Assembly (NCBI GenBank): GCA_001768555.1
Contig: MEOD01000079.1
Coordinates: 1-64,000 of the forward strand
Direction of reading: 5' to 3'
Length of the DNA: 64,000 nucleotides
From: Bacteroidetes bacterium GWF2_29_10
Lineage (GTDB): Bacteria > Bacteroidota > Bacteroidia > Bacteroidales > GWE2-29-8
Shown: one piece after another, positions 15,822 through 24,083 of the stretch
Numbering within the stretch: the stretch's first letter is position 1
Layout: each line of letters opens with the position of its first letter
The notes under the pieces: model-generated
Seen by the model: the letters and a program-made list of their open reading frames with translations, nothing else
Database searches by the model: none
What the model was told of the DNA's origin: nothing
Made by a program: the position numbers and the translations under genes

Positions 15822-16895
15822 ATGAAAATAAATAGAGAGAATTACGAATCATTTTTTTTAGATTATATAGATGGTAATCTTAATCCAGAACTTTACAATC
15901 AACTAATTGTTTTTTTGGAAAATAATCCAGATTTAAAAGAAGAACTCAATACTTATTATAATATAAAATTAAGTAGTGTAAACTATTCAGGTCCAAAAGA
16001 TATTTTAACAAGATCTAATGAACATGGAATAAGCGATATTGATTTTAATCTTTTAAGATATATAGATGGAGAAATGAATGGAGAAGAATTAAACAACTTT
16101 ATCGCAAGACTCGAAAATGATAAATATTTGAAGAGGGAATTATTGTATTTAGAAAATGTAAAACTTGAAAAAGAAAAAATAATATACCAAGAAAAGAAAA
16201 AATTAAAAAAGAGCTTAATTATAAGTTCTCGTAATTTTTTATATTATGCTATTGGTGTTGCCGCAAGCGTATTAATAGTCATATTGTTTTTTAACCAAAA
16301 TACCAAAGAAGGATATATTATTAAAAAATTCGCAAATAACACTAAAAAAACAAATAGCATAAATAATAATGTTGATAGCTCCTCTATAAATAATGCCATA
16401 ATTATACAAAATTTATTAATAGCATCAAAAAACAACTCTTATAAAAAACAACATAATGATAATAAAGCAAGAAAGTTTAAACAATCTGACATTATAGAAA
16501 AAAAGGAAAGAATAAAATCAGAAAACAACTTTTATTCATTAAATAACACTGCGGATGCAAAAGACTCTATCCTTTTGCTTGCAAATACTAAAGATAGTCT
16601 GACTTTACTTGAAAACAATGCAATAGTAAATAATATATCAACAGAGTCTCTCCTTGAATTAAGCAGTTTAAAAGAAGAGAATAAATTACAAGCAAGTGAT
16701 TCATTAATTGCCCAAAATGAAAATACAGCGAAAGAATATAATTTATCTAAAATTTCATTTAAATCATTGCTTAACATCTTTAGAAAAAACAAAAATGCAA
16801 AAGGTAAGTACTATTTTAACATCCAATTTAATAAAGAATATGAAATAGCTTTGCTCGAAATTAAAATAGGAGAATTGCACATAATAAAAAAATAA
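15822..16895 (+). CDS. Putative transmembrane anti-sigma factor with duplicated N-terminal module
   Basis: The 357-residue protein has a cytoplasmic N-terminal part, one membrane helix (about 134-153) and a long Asn/Lys/Ser-rich periplasmic part without recognised domain. The first 130 residues contain two copies of the same motif: FFLDYIDGNLNPELYNQL with FLENNPDLKEEL, and NLLRYIDGEMNGEELNNF with RLENDKYLKREL. This helical motif is like that of Bacteroidota anti-sigma factors, and no zinc-binding HxxxCxxC is present. The position 2 nt after an ECF sigma gene supports the role. The periplasmic region may sense the envelope signal. Confidence 0.7.
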   Translation: MKINRENYESFFLDYIDGNLNPELYNQLIVFLENNPDLKEELNTYYNIKLSSVNYSGPKDILTRSNEHGISDIDFNLLRYIDGEMNGEELNNFIARLENDKYLKRELLYLENVKLEKEKIIYQEKKKLKKSLIISSRNFLYYAIGVAASVLIVILFFNQNTKEGYIIKKFANNTKKTNSINNNVDSSSINNAIIIQNLLIASKNNSYKKQHNDNKARKFKQSDIIEKKERIKSENNFYSLNNTADAKDSILLLANTKDSLTLLENNAIVNNISTESLLELSSLKEENKLQASDSLIAQNENTAKEYNLSKISFKSLLNIFRKNKNAKGKYYFNIQFNKEYEIALLEIKIGELHIIKK

Positions 16896-16977
16896 AAAAA
16901 CATACAATAAATGTAACTTAATTTTATTACAAAAAGTCTTACAACAAAATTAATAAAACATTAAATCACAAGCAAAA

Positions 16978-17823
16978 ATGAGAACTAATTTAAATTTTAT
17001 TTCATTGTTTTTTATAACAATAATAAGCATTACATCTGTAGCTCAAACAACAGGAGATAGTATCCCTGATTCAAAAAAAGACACAACTATAATTAGGTTA
17101 AACAAAAACACAATTTACATAATAAAAAATGAACATAAACAAACACAAATTAATGACACAATAAAAAATTATAAAACAAATAAATTTCATACTGCTTTAT
17201 CAATAAACGACCTTACATTAGGAATAAACGGATTGATTAATAACAATATAGAGTTAAGAGATATATCTGAAAATTTACAACAACAATATGGAAAATCAAT
17301 TAATTTTAAACTTAAATTTTTTACATTTAGTTACAAAAAAATTAGAGATGGACAAATTAAAATAGCACCAAACTTAAAATTAGGATTTGCAAGTCTGGAA
17401 TTAGAATATGCAAATTACAGATTTAATAGTAATTATAAACTTCAAACAAATACAAACCATTTAACATTAAAAGAAAATACCGAAAATGACTATTACAAAA
17501 ACAAACTCACTGTTAGCTATATTAATCTACCTGTAACTTTTAATTATAAAGTAAAAAAAACTCCTTTTGTATTCACTGCTGGAATAGATTGCGGAGTCAG
17601 ACTTCGTTCTCATACAAAAGTTGTTTATTATTCGGGTAATTCAAAAAACAAAAGAAAAGAGCACGATGATTTTAATTTAAATAATTTTAAATATGGTGTT
17701 ACAGCAGGAATTAGTTTAAAAAATCATTTTGGAATCTTCGGTAACGTATCTCTAAGCACTCTATTTAAAAGTAATCAAAATATTGATTTATATCCTTTTT
17801 CAGTTGGAATTAGACTGTTTTAA
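16978..17823 (+). CDS. Secreted outer-membrane beta-barrel-like protein
   Basis: The 281-residue product has a signal peptide (cleavage near SVAQ, residue 22) and a low-complexity linker. From about residue 60 it shows alternating amphipathic strands such as NFKLKFFTFSYKKI, LKLGFASLELEYANYRF and LTVSYINLPVTFNYKV. The aromatic C-terminal strand FSVGIRLF is typical of outer-membrane barrels. It is the third gene after an ECF sigma and anti-sigma factor and is probably cotranscribed with them. It could be the surface sensor or a regulon target. Nothing more specific is visible. Confidence 0.6.
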   Translation: MRTNLNFISLFFITIISITSVAQTTGDSIPDSKKDTTIIRLNKNTIYIIKNEHKQTQINDTIKNYKTNKFHTALSINDLTLGINGLINNNIELRDISENLQQQYGKSINFKLKFFTFSYKKIRDGQIKIAPNLKLGFASLELEYANYRFNSNYKLQTNTNHLTLKENTENDYYKNKLTVSYINLPVTFNYKVKKTPFVFTAGIDCGVRLRSHTKVVYYSGNSKNKRKEHDDFNLNNFKYGVTAGISLKNHFGIFGNVSLSTLFKSNQNIDLYPFSVGIRLF

Positions 17824-17858
17824 ACAAAAAAAAGAGACACCAAAGTTATGATGTCTCT
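17824..17858 (-). terminator. Terminator of the papain-family protease gene (possibly bidirectional)
   Basis: The inverted repeat AGAGACAxC...GATGTCTCT (17833-17858) has one mismatch and an 8-9-nt loop. On the minus strand it is followed by eight consecutive T, so it terminates the minus-strand gene that ends at 17896. The plus-strand T-run is weak, so use by the OMP gene is less certain. Confidence 0.7.
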
Positions 17859-17895
17859 TCAAAAATTGTAATTTTTATTTGAACAATTTTAATAA

Positions 17896-20800
17896 TTATT
17901 TTATTTGAACAATTTTTTTGATAACAACTTCATTGTTGAATATAAAACGAACAAAGTAAATATTGCTGTTGTCGTTATTCGATAAAGAATTTGTTATAGT
18001 ATGATTCCCTTCAGTTTCATATTTGTTTGCAATAGTGCTTATTTTTTGTCCTTTTAGGTCAAATAATTCAATAGTAACATTTCCATTTTGAGGAATGTTG
18101 TATTCAATTGAGAAGTTTTCATTAAATGGATTTGGATAAACATTAAAGTTGGAAGAGATACTCGTTTTGCTTGTAACATTTTGTTGAATACTTTTTGGTT
18201 TTAAGGTATAAAATTGTTGTATTCCACTAAAATTAGAATATTCTGTCCCTTCTACATTACAGAAAGCTCTTATTTGCCATTCGTAAGTTGATATTGGTAG
18301 TAATTGGTCTGCTTCATTGCAAACAGCGCAACCAATTTGTTGTTCCGAAGACTGCTCATTAATATTTATATACATCCATGCACCGTTTTGAATTCTCCAT
18401 CTTAATAAATAATGGTCAGCTTTTGGCACAGTATCCCATTTTAATATTGCATAAGTAATTCCAACTTCTTGAGATAAACTACTTATGTCTGCGCAACTTT
18501 GAGAAGTTGTGAATTTAAATAAGTTTGTAAAGTCGGAAATTGAGTTATTATTGCAGATAGTTCTTATTTGCCATTCATATTCCGTGTTAGAAGTTAAACC
18601 ATTTATGGTTGCAATGCGAATACCAGATGGTGCATTATAATAACTCCAAGCATCTGGACCTGCTTTTACTCTCCAGCGAATCATATATATACTATCATTG
18701 CTAACAGGAACCCAATTAAAAGTTACTTGAGTTGATTTTAAGTTGCTAACGTTAAGATATTCTGCTTGTGTGCATAAGGCCACATTGTTTGTTGTAAATT
18801 CACTTCCCACTAAATTTGTAAAGTCAGAGTAGAACCCTCCTACACAGAATTTTCTTATTTGCCATTCATATTCTGTATCTGATGTTAAATCCCCTATAAC
18901 TATTGACGATTGTCCTGCCGTTGCAGTATAGTATCTCCATGCTTCCGGCCCTGCTTTTACTCTCCAACGTACCATGTATGATACTGCATTGATATCATTT
19001 ATCCAGTTTAATTTTGCAGTGCTTGTTGATACATTATTTACAATTAGAGAAGTGGCGATGTTACATGTATTTGTAATTTCCTCCTGGGTTGTAAATATGT
19101 AGTCAGTCATACATGAATAAGTACTTGAATCCTTAAATTGTCTTATTTGAAAAACATATTCAGTATTTGCTTCTAATGAATTAATAAGAATAGAGGTATC
19201 CGATGAATTTATTGTAAAATATCTTGTCCAGGTAGATTCAGTTGTTTTCTTCATTCTTGCCATATAACTTGTAGTCTCTATGTTTCTATTCCAATTTAAA
19301 ACAATTGATTTGTTTGTATTATTTACCTCTGTTATATTTGATACTTCTGGGAAGTAAGCAGGTTCAAATAAACTCATAGTGTCTTTAGTATAACAGCCAT
19401 TTATACCAATTGCAGTAACAATATAATCACCTCCTGACAAATCATAAATGCTATCTTCAGTTGAGCCGTTTGACCATACATACATGTAATCTTTATTATT
19501 TCCAAGCATTATTACTGAGCCAAAGCCATCAAAACTTCCATTACAGGTTACTCTTCCTGTTGTGTTAAATGAACTTATTATTGGTAACTCATTTACTGTA
19601 ACAATAACAGTATCTTGAATAGTGCACGCACCAGTAGTTCCTGTAACATAATAAGTTGTAGTTGTAACTGGATTTACAGATATTTTTGCTGTTATAGCTC
19701 CTGTATTCCATAAGTATGAAGTTGCACCAGTAGCACTTAAAGATTTTATATCTCCAGCACATATAGTTTGGTCAGCTCCAGCATCAACACTACATGTCAA
19801 AATTTCTTGAGGAGAAGTATAAGCTCTAATACATAAATTTCTAGCATATGCAGTTCCTCCTCCAATAGCTGTCCATGAAGAAGAATTATAACTAATCCAA
19901 CACTTCTCTGTTTGTATAACTGGAGTGCAACCAGATGCAGATTCTGTTGTTAAAGGATAATTATAAGTAGGAGTAACATACTTTACTCTTATGTAAAAAT
20001 TATTGCCTGTGGATATATTCACGGAAGAAGGAAGATTAATAACATGATACCCAGGATAGTCACAAAAAGCAGATACAGTAGCTAAAATACCTGTGGTACT
20101 ATCTAGAACATCTATTGTAATATTTGCACCAGCACTGTTTATCCATGTTCCTACTTTATCAACTTTTTCATTTCCTTCTGCTGTAAATTTTGTTAACCCA
20201 TAAGCTATTGTATCATTGTAACCAAAACTTCCAGTCCACCCAAAATTATCATAAAAATACTGCTTTATTTCTGGATTGTAATCCATTTTTGTTGGAAAAT
20301 AAGCTACAGAAGTATTTACTTTTGTATCATTATATGATATGTAAAAATATCCTGATTCTCCCCAGTAAGTTCCCCAGCTATTTTTTATTATCCAAGCACC
20401 AACACCTCCTGCTGTAATTTTAGTATCATCCCAACCTACTAATAATACGGCATGATTTGTAGAATTAGAAGTAGCACCACCATAAAAATAAGTCTTGTCA
20501 ACAGAATTATAAGAAGAATCCTCCCAACGCATATTAGTGTATAAGCCCCCATAGTCAAGTAAAGCCTGCTTTAATATCTCTGGAGTATTTATTAGAAATC
20601 TCGCTTCCATAACAAAAGCTGCAGGTTCTATGTCTGGATTACAATCATGAACAGTTGTACTATATACATCAAGACTATCATAAACAGGACCTTTTAGTCT
20701 TGATAAATATGCCATAGATTTAAAATGATTACCACCATCACAAGGTGCACTAGTAAAACCATGGCAATTTTTTAAATTATTTTCAGATAAATCATAAGTT

Positions 20801-21180
20801 CCATAACCATTTTTTTTCCAATAAGATTCTATAGACCCCATTGTCGCAAAAGTCCAACAAGCACCACAAGAGCCTTGATTTTTAGGAGGTGTAACCAAAT
20901 CGTAGTCCCTTAAATCATAACTTTCAGGAAAACCTAATGTTTTAGGGGCATATTTTGCTCCATTTTTTATTATATAACTAAAATTAGGTTTTTCTGCAGA
21001 AGGTATTTCTCCTAATCCAAATCCATCCTTTGTTACGTTTGATGTTTGTATATATTCCACAAAATATTTATTTAAAGGGGCTTCTTGAGGTAAAATATTT
21101 TGAGAATAAAGCGTATTACTTATAATAAATAAGTAAGCAAATATGCTCAAGATTAACTTTGTAAACAATTTCTTTTTCAT
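17896..21180 (-). CDS. Modular papain-family (C1A) protease secreted by T9SS
   Basis: The 1094-residue protein runs: signal peptide (1-26), C1A peptidase (about 85-295), a lectin-like domain of the type that follows such peptidases (about 305-455), an Ig/PKD-like domain (465-530), and a SprB-repeat-like domain (540-607). Four fibronectin-III-like domains follow (about 608-698, 705-797, 803-892, 896-992), then the T9SS type-A sorting domain (1013-1094, starting VYPNPFN). The catalytic residues are all present: Cys108 in GSCGACW, His243 in TNHAVLLVGW and Asn267 in KNSWG. It should be an active secreted or surface-attached cysteine protease. The fn3 domains share a conserved ending (TEYEWQIR), which points to internal duplication. 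It is monocistronic. Confidence 0.9.
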   Translation of the reverse strand: MKKKLFTKLILSIFAYLFIISNTLYSQNILPQEAPLNKYFVEYIQTSNVTKDGFGLGEIPSAEKPNFSYIIKNGAKYAPKTLGFPESYDLRDYDLVTPPKNQGSCGACWTFATMGSIESYWKKNGYGTYDLSENNLKNCHGFTSAPCDGGNHFKSMAYLSRLKGPVYDSLDVYSTTVHDCNPDIEPAAFVMEARFLINTPEILKQALLDYGGLYTNMRWEDSSYNSVDKTYFYGGATSNSTNHAVLLVGWDDTKITAGGVGAWIIKNSWGTYWGESGYFYISYNDTKVNTSVAYFPTKMDYNPEIKQYFYDNFGWTGSFGYNDTIAYGLTKFTAEGNEKVDKVGTWINSAGANITIDVLDSTTGILATVSAFCDYPGYHVINLPSSVNISTGNNFYIRVKYVTPTYNYPLTTESASGCTPVIQTEKCWISYNSSSWTAIGGGTAYARNLCIRAYTSPQEILTCSVDAGADQTICAGDIKSLSATGATSYLWNTGAITAKISVNPVTTTTYYVTGTTGACTIQDTVIVTVNELPIISSFNTTGRVTCNGSFDGFGSVIMLGNNKDYMYVWSNGSTEDSIYDLSGGDYIVTAIGINGCYTKDTMSLFEPAYFPEVSNITEVNNTNKSIVLNWNRNIETTSYMARMKKTTESTWTRYFTINSSDTSILINSLEANTEYVFQIRQFKDSSTYSCMTDYIFTTQEEITNTCNIATSLIVNNVSTSTAKLNWINDINAVSYMVRWRVKAGPEAWRYYTATAGQSSIVIGDLTSDTEYEWQIRKFCVGGFYSDFTNLVGSEFTTNNVALCTQAEYLNVSNLKSTQVTFNWVPVSNDSIYMIRWRVKAGPDAWSYYNAPSGIRIATINGLTSNTEYEWQIRTICNNNSISDFTNLFKFTTSQSCADISSLSQEVGITYAILKWDTVPKADHYLLRWRIQNGAWMYININEQSSEQQIGCAVCNEADQLLPISTYEWQIRAFCNVEGTEYSNFSGIQQFYTLKPKSIQQNVTSKTSISSNFNVYPNPFNENFSIEYNIPQNGNVTIELFDLKGQKISTIANKYETEGNHTITNSLSNNDNSNIYFVRFIFNNEVVIKKIVQIK

Positions 21181-21570
21181 AAACAGATTATATTAATTAA
21201 TAAAAAACTGATACAAATTAACAAATTAACACAATAAAAACCAAATCTATTTTAAAATAAATGTGTTTTTAAGAATAAACCGTAAGTTTATCTATTTAAA
21301 TAAAGTATTCTAAAAATATAGACGAACATGTTTTAAATCATTTTTTTGTAAAATAAAAATTATTAAACAATGATTACCCTAATAATTGTAGTTAAATAAC
21401 ACAATAAATGGCATAAAACAAGACCTCTCCGTAAAAATATTACGCATAAAATACCAAGTGGATACACGTGTAGAAATATAAAATGTAAATTAAATTAAAA
21501 ACGAGTGTTAGCACTCTGTTTTATAAGTTAACCTTGCCGTAAATTTGCACAGATTTATAATCAAAATAAT
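21181..21570. other. Divergent intergenic region with promoters and two palindromes
   Basis: This 390-nt gap separates the protease and the chemosensory cluster. On the minus strand TAGATTTG (21249-21242) is a -7 box for the protease. TAAATTTG (21540-21547) on the plus strand is a -7 box for the first response regulator, 23 nt before its ATG. The perfect palindrome TACACGTGTA lies at 21463-21472. The inverted repeat GAGTG-TTAG-CACTC at 21503-21516 lies about 24 nt upstream of the plus -7 box and could be an operator. No short gene is seen. Confidence 0.5.
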
Positions 21571-22659
21571 ATGAAAAAAACAATAGCAATAATTGAAGAT
21601 GACCGTATAGCAAGAGAATCTATAAAAGATATCCTTGAAATAGAAGGCTACAATGTTCTTACTGCTAAAGATGGAGTAGAGGGATATCGTATTATTAAAG
21701 AATATATTCCTGATTTAATTCTATGTGATATTTCAATGCCTAAATTAAATGGTTATCAATTGTACGAACAATTACAAACTAAAAGTTCTCTTTTTGTAAT
21801 TCCTTTTATTTTTTTAACAGCTAAAGCTAGAAAAGAAGATATAAAAACAGGATTAAGGCTTGGCGTGGATGACTATGTTACAAAACCTCTTGATTATGAC
21901 GAACTGTTGGGAACAATTTCAAGACGTTTAAACAAAAGAGCATTAATAATTAATGAAACAGAAGAAAGATTTAAAATATTTTATGAAAATACTTTAACAG
22001 GTATATTTATTCTAGAAAAAGATAAAATAGTATTTGCTAATCCTAAGTTTTACAGTATTATTGGTTATGAAGTAGATGATCTTAATAATGAAGAATTGCT
22101 AAACATTATAGATTTAAAAAATAGAACTGATTTTATTCAAAATATAAATAATTGTTATAAAGGAATTGATAAAAATTTCTTTTCCGAATTAAATATAATT
22201 TCAAAAGATAAACAGTTAAAAAGGGTTCAGATTTTTGCAGGTATTTCCACAAAAAATGGGAAAAAAGTTATAGTAGGTTTACTAATGAAAAGTCATTATG
22301 AAAGCATTAATAATAAAGAAAAAATAGTTGTTGATGACTTAAAAATAACTAATAAACAAATAAAAATAACGGAAAATATAAACAACAAACAAATTGTTTG
22401 TATTCAATTAGCAGGAGATTTATCAATAAAAAATACTCAAAATATAAAAGAAAATATAATCCCAGTATTAAATAAATATTCAATATTTGAAATTAATCTT
22501 ATTAATGTTGAAAATATAGATCTAACATTTTTGCAATTATTATATTCTATTAAGAAAAAAATTGAAAAAGATAAGAAAAAAATTATATTTAATACTGAAA
22601 TCCCTGACGATATGAAAATGTTAATAGAACTTTCTGATTTTTACGAAATATTAAAATAA
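21571..22659 (+). CDS. Response regulator REC-PAS-STAS
   Basis: The 362-residue protein has an N-terminal receiver domain (1-120: acidic pair Glu9/Asp10, phospho-acceptor Asp53, Lys106 in TKPLD). A PAS-like domain (about 130-250) follows, and a C-terminal STAS-like domain (about 275-362) begins IVCIQLAGDLSIKNTQ. STAS domains of the SpoIIAA type bind anti-sigma or kinase partners, so output is probably by protein-protein contact and not DNA binding. The first 250 residues are closely similar to the next gene's product, which shows a duplication followed by a change of C-terminal domain. It is the first gene of a chemosensory cluster. Confidence 0.78.
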   Translation: MKKTIAIIEDDRIARESIKDILEIEGYNVLTAKDGVEGYRIIKEYIPDLILCDISMPKLNGYQLYEQLQTKSSLFVIPFIFLTAKARKEDIKTGLRLGVDDYVTKPLDYDELLGTISRRLNKRALIINETEERFKIFYENTLTGIFILEKDKIVFANPKFYSIIGYEVDDLNNEELLNIIDLKNRTDFIQNINNCYKGIDKNFFSELNIISKDKQLKRVQIFAGISTKNGKKVIVGLLMKSHYESINNKEKIVVDDLKITNKQIKITENINNKQIVCIQLAGDLSIKNTQNIKENIIPVLNKYSIFEINLINVENIDLTFLQLLYSIKKKIEKDKKKIIFNTEIPDDMKMLIELSDFYEILK

Positions 22660-22669
22660 ACTTAAATGT

Positions 22670-23698
22670 ATGAAAAAAATAATGATAATAGAAGATGACA
22701 AAACTGCAAGAGAATCAATTGTTGACATCTTACAAATGGAAAATTATGAAGTGTTTTCCGCTGATAACGGAAAAACTGGGTTAGAAATTTTAAAACAAAT
22801 TAATCCAGATTTAATATTATGTGATATAGCAATGCCTAAAATGAATGGTTATGAAGTTTATAAAGAAATTCAGGAAGATGACAATCTTTCTATTATTCCT
22901 TTTATATATCTGACTGCCAGAGCAGAAAAAGAAGATATTAAATTTGGATTAAGACTAGGTGTTGACGATTACATAACTAAACCTTTAAATTTTGATGAAT
23001 TATTATCAACAATATCAAGAAGACTAAAGAAAAGAGATAGAATAGTTAAAGAAACAGAAGAAAAATACAAAACTATATTCGAGAACAGTGTAACAGGTAT
23101 TTTTATATATAGCGAACAATCTACAATAAGCTATGCAAATTTAAAATTTTTAGACATCTCTGAATATGATGATTATTCCCAAATAGATGTTATTAATCTA
23201 TTCGACAAAGAAGAACAAAAAGAAGCTTTGTCAAAGCTAAATTCATGTTTGCTTGGAACAACAAAAAATGTAATTATGAACACAAAAATAATTACCAAAA
23301 CAAAGAACGTTAAACCTGTTCAACTATATGCTAGTCATACAGTAAAAGACGGCATAGATAGTGTTGTTGCTATAATCCAAGAAAGTGATTCTACTAATAA
23401 TTTTGACATAATCAAAAATAATAATCAAATTAATAAAATAGCACTTATTGTTGCTAATAAAGATAGTGTTAGAACTATGGTTATAAAATCAATGCTCGCA
23501 AGTGAAATAATTGATATTATTGAAATGAAAGATGAATTAAACTCAATAAAAAGCCTAGAGCAAGACGAATATGATTTAATTATAAGCGATATTGATATGA
23601 TTAGCACTGATGGAACTAGTTTAGTTAAAGAAATAAGAAAAATACAAATTTATAAAAACACCCCTGTAATAACATTTTCAACTCCCTTAAATTTTTAA
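22670..23698 (+). CDS. Response regulator REC-PAS-REC with shortened second receiver
   Basis: This 342-residue paralogue of the preceding protein has REC1 at 1-120 (Asp52, TKPLN), a PAS-like domain (about 130-245) and a second receiver-like domain from about 258. REC2 keeps YDLIISDID with possible acceptor Asp307. It stops at PVITFSTPLNF, before the last strand and the conserved Lys-Pro, so phospho-switching there is doubtful. No frameshifted continuation is visible in the 10 nt before the next gene. Ten nt separate it from both neighbours. Its role is probably as an adaptor or phosphate sink in the cluster; this is inference. Confidence 0.72.
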   Translation: MKKIMIIEDDKTARESIVDILQMENYEVFSADNGKTGLEILKQINPDLILCDIAMPKMNGYEVYKEIQEDDNLSIIPFIYLTARAEKEDIKFGLRLGVDDYITKPLNFDELLSTISRRLKKRDRIVKETEEKYKTIFENSVTGIFIYSEQSTISYANLKFLDISEYDDYSQIDVINLFDKEEQKEALSKLNSCLLGTTKNVIMNTKIITKTKNVKPVQLYASHTVKDGIDSVVAIIQESDSTNNFDIIKNNNQINKIALIVANKDSVRTMVIKSMLASEIIDIIEMKDELNSIKSLEQDEYDLIISDIDMISTDGTSLVKEIRKIQIYKNTPVITFSTPLNF

Positions 23699-23708
23699 TA
23701 AAAATATA

Positions 23709-24083
23709 ATGAAAACCCGTAAAGCATTAATTGTTGATGATTTCCTTAGCATACGAACTGTAATGAAAAGTATTTTAATTAGAGATAATATAGATGTTAC
23801 AACTGCTGAAAATGGAAAAGCAGCATTAGCTTTTACTGAAAATGAAACTTTTGATATTATTATTTCTGATTTAGATATGCCTATAATGGATGGACTAACT
23901 TTTTTCAAAGAACTAAGAAAAGATACAAAACATTTAAGCACTCCTTTAATAATACTAACAACTAATGCTGCTAATCAGGAAAGACATAAAAAAGATATTG
24001 AGCAAATTAATCTTTTTGCATGGATAATTAAACCTTTTGATTTTTTGGATTTTAGAAATATTGTAAATAAAGCTCTTAAATAA
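23709..24083 (+). CDS. CheY-like single-domain response regulator
   Basis: This is a 124-residue stand-alone receiver. The acidic pair is Asp10/Asp11, the phospho-acceptor is Asp54 in IISDLDMP, Thr lies in LTTNAA and Lys in IIKPFD. It has no output domain, like CheY. It is the likely phosphoryl acceptor of the CheA encoded directly downstream; stop and start overlap by one base (TAATG). Whether it targets a motor is unclear, since Bacteroidota typically glide and do not swim. Confidence 0.82.
   Translation: MKTRKALIVDDFLSIRTVMKSILIRDNIDVTTAENGKAALAFTENETFDIIISDLDMPIMDGLTFFKELRKDTKHLSTPLIILTTNAANQERHKKDIEQINLFAWIIKPFDFLDFRNIVNKALK

Noticed and set aside
21447-21460. 14-base string TAAAATACCAAGTG, also found at 53852-53865
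   Set aside because: The match does not extend on either side and a single 14-mer repeat may occur by chance in AT-rich DNA, so I do not call it an IS end.
21503-21516. Possible CIRCE heat-shock element because TTAGCACTC is present
   Set aside because: The second arm GAGTGCTAA with the 9-nt spacer is missing. The repeat is a short GAGTG/CACTC hairpin instead.
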